A DNA stretch of 64,000 nucleotides from Agrobacterium tumefaciens_K (GCF_031801495.1 NZ_JAOEGC010000001.1:1550001-1614000); one strand, 5' to 3'. Shown: positions 1 to 9,100, counted from the stretch's first letter. Notes: generated by a model from the letters alone, not told the origin. Translations and numbers: made by a program.

Positions 1-89
1 CAAAGAGTCTCCAGCTCATTCCGTCGGACGTGACGCTCGACAACCGCGACAAGTGGCTGTCGGAATGGAATGCCAAGGTCGGTCAGTAA
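1..89 (+). CDS. ABC transporter substrate-binding protein, C-terminal fragment
   Basis: Only the last 28 codons are in the window; the gene starts upstream. The reading frame ends at TAA (87-89), and the visible C-terminus includes DKWLSEWNAKVGQ. It lies directly upstream of two PotB/PotC-type permeases and a PotA-type ATPase on the same strand, so by position it should be the periplasmic binding protein of that importer. Tails rich in Trp, Glu and Lys are common in polyamine-type binding proteins, but the fragment is too short for a domain call. Its ligand would define the substrate of the operon, which the downstream enzymes suggest is a purine base or nucleoside. Confidence 0.6.
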   Translation, partial: KSLQLIPSDVTLDNRDKWLSEWNAKVGQ

Positions 90-121
90 GCCGCCGTCAA
101 TCTCGCGTTACGGAGCGGGTG

Positions 122-190
122 GTTCCGGGCATTTGGCTCGAGAACCACACTGTTCCCGGAAAAGCGGTTCGGTCGTCCCCAGCCGCTTTT
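122..190. other. stem-loops between binding-protein and permease genes
   Basis: The 183-base gap between the binding-protein stop and the permease start holds two inverted repeats: TTCCGGG (122-128) with CCCGGAA (153-159), and AAAAGCGG (160-167) with CCGCTTTT (183-190). There is no long T-run, so partial termination or mRNA protection is more likely than a full terminator. No promoter was recognised here. Confidence 0.45.
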
Positions 191-272
191 CCACAATATC
201 CAAGCGGAAGCTGGCTCTCCGGCCTCCATCACCACCGGTGAGCGTCCGCGCTGCCGTTCAGGGAATAAGTGA

Positions 273-1100
273 ATGTTTCAGAACCGGGCCGAAGCGCTGG
301 CGCTTGCATTGCCCGCGGCTGTTTTCGCAGCGGCGGTCTTTCTTGTGCCGGTGTTCATGCTGCTGTCGGAAGGGTTTCGCACCGCCGATGGGTGGACGCT
401 TTCCGCCTATGCCGCCTTCTTTTCCGAACCGCTCAACCAGACCGTTTTCCTGCGCACGCTGAAACTCGGCGCAATCGTCACGGTGGTGTCGGCGGTCATC
501 GGATATGCGGCCGCTTTCGCCATCGTCAATCTGCCGCCCGGTTCCAAGGGTCATGTCGTCAATCTCGTCGTTCTGCCGCTTATGATCTCGCCGGTGGCGC
601 GCACCTATGCGTGGATCGTCATTCTGGGGCGTACCGGCATCGTCAATCAGGCGCTTCAGGCGGTTGGCCTCAGCGATGCGCCGATCCGCATCCTGTTTTC
701 CGAAACGGCGGTCTTCATCGGCCTGCTCCAGCTTTTCCTGCCGCTGATGGTGATTTCGCTCATCAGCGCGCTTGAGAACATGCCGAAGGATACGATTGCG
801 GCGGCCCGCGTGCTGGGCGCCAATTGGTTTCAGGTGTTCTGGAAAGTTATTCTGCCGCTGACGCGGGAAGGGCTGGTGGTTGGCGGAACGCTGGTCTTCA
901 CCGGTTCGCTGACCGCCTACATCACCCCCGCCATTCTTGGCGGCTCCAAGGTTCTGATGCTGGAAACGCTGCTTTACCAGCAGGTCACTGTGTCCAACAA
1001 TTTCGTGGCCGCCAGCGTCATCGCCTTCATCCTCATCGTCATGAGCTTTGCCGCCAATATCCTGCTGAAGCGCATCGCCACCGCAAGGAACAAGAAATGA
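273..1100 (+). CDS. ABC transporter permease, PotB/PotH type
   Basis: A 275-residue inner-membrane permease of the binding-protein-dependent transport family (BPD_transp_1). It has about six hydrophobic segments, starting with a first helix at about residues 8-33. The EAA-type cytoplasmic loop that contacts the ATPase is at about residues 176-196 (AARVLGANWFQVFWKVILPL). Its length and order, first of two permeases before a PotA-like ATPase, match the spermidine/putrescine branch. Its stop overlaps the start of the second permease by 4 bases (ATGA), so the two are probably translationally coupled. The genes that follow are a nucleoside hydrolase and an adenine deaminase, so I infer a purine rather than a polyamine as substrate; the permease itself does not show this. 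Confidence 0.9.
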   Translation: MFQNRAEALALALPAAVFAAAVFLVPVFMLLSEGFRTADGWTLSAYAAFFSEPLNQTVFLRTLKLGAIVTVVSAVIGYAAAFAIVNLPPGSKGHVVNLVVLPLMISPVARTYAWIVILGRTGIVNQALQAVGLSDAPIRILFSETAVFIGLLQLFLPLMVISLISALENMPKDTIAAARVLGANWFQVFWKVILPLTREGLVVGGTLVFTGSLTAYITPAILGGSKVLMLETLLYQQVTVSNNFVAASVIAFILIVMSFAANILLKRIATARNKK

Positions 1101-1876
1101 CCCGGCAGCTCTTCATTCCGCTCACGCTTCTTCTGGTGATCGGCTTCCTGATCGGGCCGTTCCTCATCATCGTCGCCGCGTCCTTCTCGGCGGGCGATAC
1201 GCTTGCCTTTCCGCCGCAAGGCTTTTCGCTGAAATGGATCGCCAAGGTCTTTACGGTGGAAAGCTTCCGGGAAAGTTTCGCCATGTCGATGTTCCTTGCC
1301 ATCGGCGGCACATTCACGGCGCTCATCCTCGGCATTCCGGCGGCTTACGCCATGTCGCGCTACAAGCTGCCGTTTTCCGAAACGGTGCGCACTATTGTCT
1401 CAGCACCGATCATCGTGCCGGGTATCATCGTCGGTCTGGCGCTGTTGCGTTACTTCGTCGTGCCCTTCGGCATCGGCATCTCGCTGGCGCTGTTTCTGGC
1501 GCATACGGCGCTGATCCTGCCCTATGCGGTCAGGGTCGTGTCCGCCAGCCTCAACAACCTGCGCTCCGATATCGAGGAAGCCGCCGTGCTGCTCGGTTCA
1601 TCGCGTCTCGGCGCGTTTTTCCGCGTAGTTTTGCCGAATATCCGCGGCGGCATCCTGTCTGCCTTCATCCTCGGTTTCGTGACGAGTTTCAATCAGGTGC
1701 CGGTGTCGCTGTTCCTGTCGGGTCCCGGCGTGCGCACCCTGCCCATCGACATGCTGGGCTACATGGAAATCGTCTTCGATCCGTCCGTGGCAGCGCTTTC
1801 CTCGCTGCTCGCCTTCCTCTCCATCGGCATCGTTTTCATGGCCGAACGTTTCCTGGGGTTCTCCCGTTATGTCTGA
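1097..1876 (+). CDS. ABC transporter permease, PotC/PotI type
   Basis: The second membrane subunit of the importer, 259 residues from the ATG at 1097. That start overlaps the preceding stop (ATGA) and gives a protein of normal family length beginning with a hydrophobic helix (about residues 7-30). The EAA loop is at about residues 160-180 (EAAVLLGSSRLGAFFRVVLP). The open frame extends further upstream, but that part overlaps the previous permease and is not family-like, so I reject the longer start. The 3' end overlaps the ATPase gene by 8 bases. It is expected to form the transmembrane channel as a heterodimer with the PotB-like protein. Confidence 0.9.
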   Translation: MTRQLFIPLTLLLVIGFLIGPFLIIVAASFSAGDTLAFPPQGFSLKWIAKVFTVESFRESFAMSMFLAIGGTFTALILGIPAAYAMSRYKLPFSETVRTIVSAPIIVPGIIVGLALLRYFVVPFGIGISLALFLAHTALILPYAVRVVSASLNNLRSDIEEAAVLLGSSRLGAFFRVVLPNIRGGILSAFILGFVTSFNQVPVSLFLSGPGVRTLPIDMLGYMEIVFDPSVAALSSLLAFLSIGIVFMAERFLGFSRYV

Positions 1877-2894
1877 CGCAAATTATCTCTCGCTTCAAAA
1901 AATGTCGCTGGCATATGGCAGCAATATCGCCGTCAAGGATCTCGACCTCGATATCCGCAAGGGTGAGCTTCTGGCGCTGCTCGGCCCTTCCGGCTGCGGC
2001 AAGACGACGACCATGCGCGCCATTGCCGGCTTGATGCCGGTGGCGGGCGGTCGTATCGATCTGGATGGTGTGGATATTACCCGTGTTGCCGCCAACAAGC
2101 GTGCCGTCGGTTTGGTGTTCCAGTCCTATGCGCTGTTCCCGCATCTCTCGGTCTATGAAAACGTCGCTTTCGGCCTCAAGCTCAAGGGCATGAACGGCAA
2201 GGCGCTGGACGACAAGGTTGCTTCCGGCCTGAAGTCGGTCGGCCTGTCCAGCTTCGCCTCGCGCAAGCCTGCGGAGCTTTCCGGCGGCCAGCAGCAGCGC
2301 GTGGCGCTGGCGCGTTCCATGGTGATGGAGCCGAAGGTACTGTTGCTTGACGAGCCGCTGTCGAACCTCGATGCGCGTCTGCGCCTTGAAATGCGCACCG
2401 AACTGCAGCGCGTGCAGAAGGAAACCGGCGTGACGATGATCTTCGTCACCCACGACCAGATCGAGGCTCTGGCGCTTGCCGACCGGATTGTCGTCATGAA
2501 GGGCGGCAAGATCGAGCAGATCGGTACGCCGGAAGAGATCTACAACGCACCTGTTTCGTCCTTCGTGGCGGATTTCGTCGGCTTCGAGAATATCTTCGCG
2601 CTGGAAAACGGCGCGCTGAAAACCGCAAACGGTGCGACACAGCTTACCGGACCAGTCCCTTCAGCATCCGGACTGGCCTGGCGGCCGCGCATGGTAACCC
2701 TCGGTTCAGGTCCTTTCGAGGGAACCGTGCGCGGCACATCCTTTGCTGGAAACACGCGTGAATATCTCCTGGATACACCGCTTGGTCCCATCAAGGCGGA
2801 AACCGACGCGGCGCTGACCGCCCATGCCATCGGTGATCGCCTTGCCTTCGACCTGCCGGTCGAAAAAGCCGCCAGTCTCAAGGTGTTCAACTGA
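1869..2894 (+). CDS. ABC transporter ATP-binding protein, PotA type
   Basis: A 341-residue importer ATPase. The Walker A motif is GPSGCGKTT (about residues 38-46), the ABC signature LSGGQQQR (about 136-143) and the Walker B motif LLLDEPLS (about 158). The H-loop is in VTHDQIEAL. About 100 residues after the nucleotide-binding domain fit the TOBE domain of the PotA/MalK group. The gene overlaps the upstream permease by 8 bases and ends two bases before the nucleoside hydrolase start, so transport and catabolic genes are in one transcription unit. The sequence gives the energising role; the substrate is inferred from neighbours. Confidence 0.93.
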   Translation: MSDANYLSLQKMSLAYGSNIAVKDLDLDIRKGELLALLGPSGCGKTTTMRAIAGLMPVAGGRIDLDGVDITRVAANKRAVGLVFQSYALFPHLSVYENVAFGLKLKGMNGKALDDKVASGLKSVGLSSFASRKPAELSGGQQQRVALARSMVMEPKVLLLDEPLSNLDARLRLEMRTELQRVQKETGVTMIFVTHDQIEALALADRIVVMKGGKIEQIGTPEEIYNAPVSSFVADFVGFENIFALENGALKTANGATQLTGPVPSASGLAWRPRMVTLGSGPFEGTVRGTSFAGNTREYLLDTPLGPIKAETDAALTAHAIGDRLAFDLPVEKAASLKVFN

Positions 2895-2896
2895 CC

Positions 2897-3820
2897 ATGG
2901 GTGTATGGATCGATACCGACATGGGCTTCGACGATATCGCCGCCATCATGGTGGTCGATGCCGCCGGGCTTGAGATCGACGGCGTTTCTCTGGTCTTCGG
3001 CAATGCGACGCTGAACGACGTCTGCCGCAATGCCGCCGGTGCCGTGGCTGCCTTCGGCTGGACGTTTCCGATCCATAAGGGCCGCGAGCAGCCGGTGTTC
3101 GGTGCGCTCGAAACCGCGCAGTCGATTCTCGGCGATAGCGGTATTCCGACCGTTGGCCTTTCGCTGCCCGATGCAGACGCCCTGCCTGACAGCAATGCCT
3201 TTCTCGCCTTGTGCGACTGGCTGGCGGATGGTGCCGGTGAAAAGCGCATTCTGGCGCTTGGGCCGCTGACCAATATCGCTGCACTCTGCCTTGCGCGTCC
3301 CGATCTTGCCGCGAAGATTTCCGACCTCACATGGATGGGCGGCGGCGTCACCTCCGGCAATCATACGGCGTCCGCCGAATTCAACGCCTTTGCCGACCCG
3401 GAAGCGGTTGCCATCGTGCTGTCGCAGGGTCTGCCGTTGCGCATGGTCGATCTCGATACCTGCCGCAAGGTTCTGACATCGCCTGCTGAGGTGCTGCCTA
3501 TCCGCAATGCCGGGGGCAAGAACGCGGCGTTGATCGCCGATCTGCTGGAAGGTTTCATCAATATAGCCATCAGTCGCGGCAGGCCCGCCATGTCGCTTTA
3601 CGATCCGGTTGCCGCCGTTGCCTTCACCTCCGGCCTGATCGGCTGGCGGCATGCGCGCATCGATGTGGAAACCGCCGCGACGCTGACGCGGGGACGGACG
3701 GTCGTGGAAACACGGACCGGCAAGACTGAAGCGTTCAATGCGCATTTCGCCGAAACGGTCGAAGCGGATGCCACGAAGGCTACAATCCTCGAGGCGCTGC
3801 GCCGGGAGGCCGCCCGATGA
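2897..3820 (+). CDS. nucleoside hydrolase (IunH family)
   Basis: A 307-residue inosine/uridine-preferring nucleoside hydrolase, which splits ribonucleosides into free base and ribose. The N-terminal calcium-binding signature DTDMGFDD is at residues 5-12, and the family's later features are present, including GPLTNIAAL and the MGGG turn near residue 150. There is no signal peptide, so it acts in the cytoplasm. It starts two bases after the ATPase stop and overlaps the adenine deaminase by 4 bases. With the deaminase downstream, imported adenosine-like nucleosides could be cut to adenine and then deaminated to hypoxanthine. Base preference cannot be read from the sequence. Confidence 0.92.
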   Translation: MGVWIDTDMGFDDIAAIMVVDAAGLEIDGVSLVFGNATLNDVCRNAAGAVAAFGWTFPIHKGREQPVFGALETAQSILGDSGIPTVGLSLPDADALPDSNAFLALCDWLADGAGEKRILALGPLTNIAALCLARPDLAAKISDLTWMGGGVTSGNHTASAEFNAFADPEAVAIVLSQGLPLRMVDLDTCRKVLTSPAEVLPIRNAGGKNAALIADLLEGFINIAISRGRPAMSLYDPVAAVAFTSGLIGWRHARIDVETAATLTRGRTVVETRTGKTEAFNAHFAETVEADATKATILEALRREAAR

Positions 3821-5610
3821 GTGGCGCAGCTTTCACGCCGGAACCGGCCGATCTGGACCACGAATCCCTGCGCACCCGCGCCGTCGCCGCGGCAAGAGGC
3901 GACGCCCCTTTCGATATCCTCATCACCGGCGGAACGCTGGTCGATGTCGTGACCGGCGAACTGCGCGCTGCCGATATCGGTGTCGTCGGTTCTCTGTTTG
4001 CCAGCGTTCATGCGCCCGCCAGCCGTAATGACGCTGACCGCACCATCGATGCTGCCGGTGCCTATGTTTCGCCGGGCCTGATCGACACCCACATGCATAT
4101 CGAAAGCTCGATGATAACGCCTGCGGCCTATGCTGCGGCTGTTGTCGCACGTGGCGTCACCACCGTCGTCTGGGACCCGCATGAGTTCGGCAACGTGCAT
4201 GGTGTCGATGGCGTCCGCTGGGCTGCAAAAGCCATTGAAAACCTGCCTTTGCGCGCCGTTCTTCTCGCGCCGTCTTCGGTGCCATCCGCGCCGGGGCTGG
4301 AACGCGCCGGTGCCGATTTCGATGCCGCCGTGCTTGCCGATATGCTGGCCTGGCCGCAGATCGGCGGCGTTGCGGAAATCATGAACATGCGCGGCGTCAT
4401 TGAGCGCGATCCGCATATGAGCGGCATTGTGCAGGCGGGGCTGTCCTCCGGCAAGCTGCTGTGCGGCCATGCACGCGGCCTCAAAGGTGCCGACCTCAAC
4501 GCCTTCATGACGGCGGGCGTTTCCTCCGACCACGAACTGGTGTCGGCCGATGATCTGATGGAGAAGCTGCGGGCTGGATTGACCATCGAGCTGCGCGGTT
4601 CGCACGACCATCTGCTGCCGGAATTCGTGGTCGCGCTGAATGCGCTCGGCCATCTGCCGCAGACGGTGACGCTCTGCACCGACGATGTATTTCCCGACGA
4701 TCTGGTCAATGGCGGCGGTCTGGATGATGTGGTGCGCCGTCTGGTGCGTTACGGGCTGAAGCCGGAATGGGTGCTGCGCGCCGCGACGCTGAATGCCGCG
4801 CAACGCCTCGGTCGGTCTGACCTCGGCCTCATTGCTGCGGGTCGTCGCGCCGACATCGTCGTGTTTGAGGATCTGGGCAGCTTTACTGCCCGCCACGTTC
4901 TAGCCAGTGGCAAACCAGTCGCGGAAAAGGGCGTTATGCTGGCAGCCGTTCCCGCTTGCGATACGGCAGCGCTCGAAGGCTCTATGAAGCTGCCATTGCG
5001 CAAGCCGGATGATTTTCGCGTGGCATCGACTGGAAGTCGCGTGCGTCTGGCCACCATCGACCGCCCTCGTTTCACCCAATGGGGCGAAGTGGAAGCGGAT
5101 GTGCAGGACGGTTTCGTTGTTCCGCCGGACGGGGCGACGATGATTTCCGTGACCCACCGTCACGGCAAGGCGGAAGCCGTCACGAGAACCGGTTTCCTGA
5201 CGGGTTGGGGCAAATGGAACGGTGCCTTCGCCACAACGGTCGCGCATGACAGCCACAACCTCACGGTCTTCGGCGGCAATGCCGAGGATATGGCAATTGC
5301 CGCCAATGCGGTGATCGAGGCGGGCGGTGGCATGGCGGCTGTTTCGAACGGTAAGGTAACTGCGCTGCTTACCCTTCCGCTCTCCGGCCTCGTATCCGAT
5401 GCGCCGCTGGAGGAGGTAGCAAAAGCCTTCGAACATTTGCGTGCCGCTGTCGGCGATATCGTGGAATGGCAGCCGCCTTACCTCGTTTTCAAGGCATGTT
5501 TCGGCGCAACGCTTGCCTGCAACATCGGCCCCCACCAGACGGACATGGGCATCGCCGATGTGCTGACTGGCGCGGTGATGGAAAGTCCGGTGATTGCGGT
5601 GATCGAATAA
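3817..5610 (+). CDS. ade: adenine deaminase
   Basis: A 597-residue amidohydrolase of the Ade type (adenine + water to hypoxanthine + ammonia). The N-terminal part holds the metal-binding signature DTHMHIESS (about residues 89-97); further metal-site regions are the HEFGNVHG segment, GHARG and SSDHELV, with TDD later in the barrel. The region after residue 400 is the C-terminal domain characteristic of bacterial adenine deaminase rather than of adenosine-deaminase-like enzymes. The length matches the family. The start codon overlaps the nucleoside hydrolase stop (ATGA). As last gene of the operon it completes a route from imported nucleoside to hypoxanthine. Confidence 0.93.
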   Translation: MSGAAFTPEPADLDHESLRTRAVAAARGDAPFDILITGGTLVDVVTGELRAADIGVVGSLFASVHAPASRNDADRTIDAAGAYVSPGLIDTHMHIESSMITPAAYAAAVVARGVTTVVWDPHEFGNVHGVDGVRWAAKAIENLPLRAVLLAPSSVPSAPGLERAGADFDAAVLADMLAWPQIGGVAEIMNMRGVIERDPHMSGIVQAGLSSGKLLCGHARGLKGADLNAFMTAGVSSDHELVSADDLMEKLRAGLTIELRGSHDHLLPEFVVALNALGHLPQTVTLCTDDVFPDDLVNGGGLDDVVRRLVRYGLKPEWVLRAATLNAAQRLGRSDLGLIAAGRRADIVVFEDLGSFTARHVLASGKPVAEKGVMLAAVPACDTAALEGSMKLPLRKPDDFRVASTGSRVRLATIDRPRFTQWGEVEADVQDGFVVPPDGATMISVTHRHGKAEAVTRTGFLTGWGKWNGAFATTVAHDSHNLTVFGGNAEDMAIAANAVIEAGGGMAAVSNGKVTALLTLPLSGLVSDAPLEEVAKAFEHLRAAVGDIVEWQPPYLVFKACFGATLACNIGPHQTDMGIADVLTGAVMESPVIAVIE

Positions 5611-5638
5611 CAGTGGCCCGCGATCTGCGGGCTGCGAT

Positions 5639-6562
5639 TTATTCCACCTTGGGCCCGTCAGGCGTCTGTGTTTCACGCGCGGCAATGCGCGCTGCCATCA
5701 CGAAATTCTTCACCACGGGCGATGTCGTTCCGCGCCGATAGGCGAGCGATATGGAAAGCTGTGGCGGCGGGCCGCTGGAGGGCAGCAGGACGATGTTCTG
5801 CATTTTGACCTGGGCGACGGATTCCGGAACGAGGGAAACCCCGAGTTCGGCCGCGACCAGCGACAATATCGAGACGATTTGCGGTGCAGCCGGCCCGAGA
5901 CGCGGCGTGAATCCAGCCTCCTCGCAGGCTTTTATCGACGCATCGTGAAGGCTGGTGCCGATGCTGCGTGGCGTCAGAATGAAAGGGTCGTCGCGCAGTT
6001 CTATCAGGTCTATGGCGGTTCCGCGCCGCGCCAGTGGATGGGATGCAGGCAGGGCGACCAGAAGCGGTTCGTCAGTGAGTACTTCCTCGAGCAACGTATC
6101 AGGGTCGGATTGTGAGGGGCGCAGCAGCGCCACGTCCAGCCGATCTTCAAGCAGGGCTGGTGTCAGCGCGAGAGCGGCTGCCTCCATCACCTGAAGTTCT
6201 ACGTCTGGGTATCTGCGTCTGTAAGTGCGAATGCAGGCCGGAACCAGAGGATTGAGCGCTGCAGTACCGGTAACGCCTATTCTCAGGATACCGGTTTCAC
6301 CGGCCGCCGCCCTGCGTGCAAGCCGGATACCTTCGCTCACCTGATGCGGAACGTTTTCCACGGCGGCGCGAAAGGCGTGCCCTGCCGGTGTCAGTTCGGC
6401 GCCGTGGGAGAGACGGCGAAACAGCCGTGTGCCGATTTCCTGCTCCAGAACCTTGATCTGCTGGCTGAGAGGCGGTTGGGCGATGCCAAGCTGCTCGGCG
6501 GCGCGCGTGAAGCTTCCCTCACTTGCGATAGCCAGAAAATAACGGATGTGCCGCAGCTCCAT
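5639..6562 (-). CDS. LysR-family transcriptional regulator
   Basis: A 307-residue LysR regulator with an N-terminal winged helix-turn-helix (MELRHIRYFLAIASEGSFTR, residues 1-20, then the recognition helix around QPPLSQQIKVLEQEIG) and a C-terminal effector-binding domain. I chose the ATG at 6562. The frame is open 12 codons further upstream, but that part overlaps an inverted repeat resembling the regulator's own operator. It is divergent from an MFS exporter, the usual arrangement for a LysR regulator and its target. Its 3' end faces the end of the adenine deaminase operon. Effector unknown. Confidence 0.92.
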   Translation of the reverse strand: MELRHIRYFLAIASEGSFTRAAEQLGIAQPPLSQQIKVLEQEIGTRLFRRLSHGAELTPAGHAFRAAVENVPHQVSEGIRLARRAAAGETGILRIGVTGTAALNPLVPACIRTYRRRYPDVELQVMEAAALALTPALLEDRLDVALLRPSQSDPDTLLEEVLTDEPLLVALPASHPLARRGTAIDLIELRDDPFILTPRSIGTSLHDASIKACEEAGFTPRLGPAAPQIVSILSLVAAELGVSLVPESVAQVKMQNIVLLPSSGPPPQLSISLAYRRGTTSPVVKNFVMAARIAARETQTPDGPKVE

Positions 6563-6576
6563 GATATTAGATCCAG

Positions 6577-6600
6577 ATATGATGTCAGCGTCATCCATAT
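6577..6600. promoter_or_regulatory. candidate LysR operator
   Basis: Between the divergent LysR and MFS genes, ATATGATG (6577-6584) and CATCCATAT (6592-6600) form an imperfect inverted repeat. The direct repeat ATATTAGAT (6564-6572 and 6599-6607) flanks it. Position and symmetry fit a LysR binding site; there is no binding evidence. Confidence 0.4.
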
Positions 6601-6654
6601 ATTAGATTGAAGAAGCGCGATGCGCTATGGGTAAGTCCGAAAAGGACAAACCCG

Positions 6655-7911
6655 ATGCGCCAGCTCAAAAAACAGGACTTCACACCGCCCGTTGTCATGA
6701 CGGAGGACCCTCCGGACGTGCTCTGGATAAAACACGGAAGCAGCCAGTTTCGCCACGCGAGCTGGGCGCTGTTTCTGGCGGGCTTCGCCAGCTTCTCGCT
6801 GATCTACTGCGTTCAGCCGCTGCTGCCTGAATTCCCCGCGGAATTCGGCATCAACCCCGCCACGGCATCGCTCGCTTTGTCGCTGACGACGGGAACGCTT
6901 GCATTCGCCATTCTTCTCAGCGGAGCCTTCGCTCAGCTCTTCACCCGCCGCCGTCTGATGTTCACATCGATGACGCTTGCGGCAATCTGCAATCTCATCG
7001 CCGCCAGTACGCAAGGCTGGGGCTGGCTGCTTGCCGCCCGCGCGCTGGAAGGCTTCATGCTCGGCGGCGTTCCCGCTGTCGCCATGGCCTATCTTGCCGA
7101 GGAGATCGAGCCTTCCAGTCTCGGCAAGGCGATGGGGCTTTATGTCGGCGGCACGGCCTTCGGCTCCATGGCGGGACGTGTCGGCATGGGGCTGGTGTCC
7201 GCCTATACGTCCTGGCAGGTGGCGATGTATGCGTTGGGAGCGGTCTGCATTCTCGCGGCAATCGGTTTCGTGCTGCTGCTGCCGCCGTCCCGGAACTTCC
7301 GGCCGCAGCGCATGCGGCTCACCGCGCATCTGAAAATCTGGCGGCAACACCTTCAAAACCCGGAGCTTTTGCAATTCTACATCATCGGCGCTATGCTCAC
7401 GAGCGTTTTCACGACCGTCTTCAATTACTGTGCGTTTCGCCTTGTCGAGCCGCCTTACTCGCTTGGCCGCACGGCGGTCAGCATGATCTTCCTGACCTTC
7501 GCGCTGGGGATTTTCGCATCGTCTTATGGTGGTGCGCTTGTCGACCGTTTCAGCCGGCGCATCATGCTGCTCGTTGCCTTCTTTACCATCCTTGCCGGCA
7601 TCGTGCTGACGTTTTCGTCCAGCATCGTGGTCATCGTGGCGGGCATTGCAGCCATCACGGTCGGGTTCTTCATCGGCCATTCGGCCGCCAGCAGCGGCGT
7701 CGGCGCGAACGCCGGTTCTGCCAAAAGCCACGCCTCTGCGCTCTATCTCCTGTTTTATTATTGTGGGGCAAGCATCACCGGCTGGGCTGGCGGCTGGTTC
7801 TGGATCCATGCTGGATGGCCGGGTATCATGGCCATCACGTCGGGCTGCGCGCTGATCGGTCTTATTGCCAGCCTGCGCCGTTCCGGCGCGACAAAGCCCC
7901 GGATAATCTGA
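6655..7911 (+). CDS. MFS transporter (YnfM-like efflux family)
   Basis: A 418-residue major facilitator protein with about 12 membrane segments and a longer cytoplasmic stretch near the middle (about residues 210-230). The segment GFMLGGVPAVAMAYLAEEI is typical of the YnfM-like arabinose-efflux branch. The ATG at 6655 is preceded by AAAGGA at good spacing; an upstream in-frame extension from 6607 lies in the promoter region and I reject it. It is divergent from the LysR gene at 5639-6562, which probably controls it. Export of a small metabolite or toxic compound is likely; the substrate is unknown. Confidence 0.88.
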   Translation: MRQLKKQDFTPPVVMTEDPPDVLWIKHGSSQFRHASWALFLAGFASFSLIYCVQPLLPEFPAEFGINPATASLALSLTTGTLAFAILLSGAFAQLFTRRRLMFTSMTLAAICNLIAASTQGWGWLLAARALEGFMLGGVPAVAMAYLAEEIEPSSLGKAMGLYVGGTAFGSMAGRVGMGLVSAYTSWQVAMYALGAVCILAAIGFVLLLPPSRNFRPQRMRLTAHLKIWRQHLQNPELLQFYIIGAMLTSVFTTVFNYCAFRLVEPPYSLGRTAVSMIFLTFALGIFASSYGGALVDRFSRRIMLLVAFFTILAGIVLTFSSSIVVIVAGIAAITVGFFIGHSAASSGVGANAGSAKSHASALYLLFYYCGASITGWAGGWFWIHAGWPGIMAITSGCALIGLIASLRRSGATKPRII

Positions 7912-7927
7912 TCGCTTCGGATCGCGT

Positions 7928-9100
7928 TTATTCCGCTGAGAGTTCCTGTTCCACCAGTGTCGCCCAGAAGGCGACGCCGGAGATGATTGAACCGTCGTTG
8001 AAGTCGTAGGAGGTGTTGTGGTGCAGTGCGCCATCCACCGCCGGGCCGTTGCCGAGCCATACGTAGCAGCCGGGTGCCTCGCCAGCAAAAAACGCGAAAT
8101 CATCGCCTGCCGTGGAAGGCGGGAAGGTTGTGCGCGCCTTGTTGCCGAATACGGATTTTGCTGCCCGCAGCGCCCGTTTCGTGGCATCGGCGTTGTTGAT
8201 GACCGGCGGAATGCGGCGGATGAATTCGTATTTCGCCTCGATACAGAACATCGCGGCCGTTCCCTTCGCCAGCCTGCCGATTTCCTCTTCCAGCTGGTTG
8301 CGAACATCCGAGGCATAGGCGCGGGCCGTGCCACCAATCTCCACGACATCGGGAATCACATTCAACGCTTTGGGGTCGCCCGCCTGCACGGAACAGGCAC
8401 TGACCACGGCGGGCTGCAAAGGGTCGACCACACGGCCGACGATTGTCTGGAGGGAGGCGAGAAAGGTGCCAGCCGCCGTCACCGGATCGCGACCGAGATG
8501 CGGTTTGGCGCCGTGCGTTCCAACACCCTTGAAGGTCACGCGCCAGCTGTCCGAGGAGGCAAGCTGCGGACCTTCGACAACGGCCATCTCGTCGGTCGCC
8601 AGCCCCGGCATGTTGTGCAGACCATAGACGGCATCGCAGGGGAAAAGCTCGAAAAGCCCGTCTTCCACCATCTTCTTCGCGCCGCCGCGTCCCTCTTCGG
8701 CGGGCTGAAAGATGAAATGCACGGTGCCGGAAAAATCGCGGGTCCTGGCAAGATAACGGGCCGCGCCGAGCAGCATGGACGTGTGGCCGTCGTGGCCGCA
8801 GGCATGCATCTTGCCTGGAAATTTCGACTTGTAGGGACGGTCGGAGACTTCCGGCATGGCCAGCGCGTCCATATCGGCCCGAAGACCGATTGAGCGTGTA
8901 CCGTTGCCAACCTGTAGCGTGCCGACGACGCCGGTGCCGCCCAGACCGCGATGCACCTTCAGTCCTGCCCGTTCGAGAAGGTCCGCGACGATGGCGCTCG
9001 TTCTTTCCTCTTCGAAGCCGAGTTCCGGATGAGCGTGCAGGTCACGGCGCAGCTCCGTCAGAAATGGCAAATCCTCGCCGATCCGGTCCAGCAGTCTCAT
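7928..9100 (-). CDS. M20 family amidohydrolase/peptidase
   Basis: A 390-residue metal-dependent hydrolase of the M20 (hippurate hydrolase / N-acyl-amino-acid amidohydrolase) group. The metal-binding motif HACGHDGHT is at residues 99-107, the RADMDAL motif at about 74-80 and the PAEEG motif with the catalytic Glu at about 134. The dimerisation domain follows and the C-terminus ends in the usual HHNTSYDFND region. No signal peptide. It is convergent with the MFS gene and divergent from the phosphoribosyltransferase. A paralogue lies at 31053-32216. Substrate unknown: N-acyl amino acids or amide conjugates are the family norm. Confidence 0.9.
   Translation of the reverse strand: MRLLDRIGEDLPFLTELRRDLHAHPELGFEEERTSAIVADLLERAGLKVHRGLGGTGVVGTLQVGNGTRSIGLRADMDALAMPEVSDRPYKSKFPGKMHACGHDGHTSMLLGAARYLARTRDFSGTVHFIFQPAEEGRGGAKKMVEDGLFELFPCDAVYGLHNMPGLATDEMAVVEGPQLASSDSWRVTFKGVGTHGAKPHLGRDPVTAAGTFLASLQTIVGRVVDPLQPAVVSACSVQAGDPKALNVIPDVVEIGGTARAYASDVRNQLEEEIGRLAKGTAAMFCIEAKYEFIRRIPPVINNADATKRALRAAKSVFGNKARTTFPPSTAGDDFAFFAGEAPGCYVWLGNGPAVDGALHHNTSYDFNDGSIISGVAFWATLVEQELSAE

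Noticed and set aside
6625..8349. A 574-codon open frame on the minus strand
   Set aside because: Antisense to the MFS transporter and overlapping the M20 gene in another frame; no motif.
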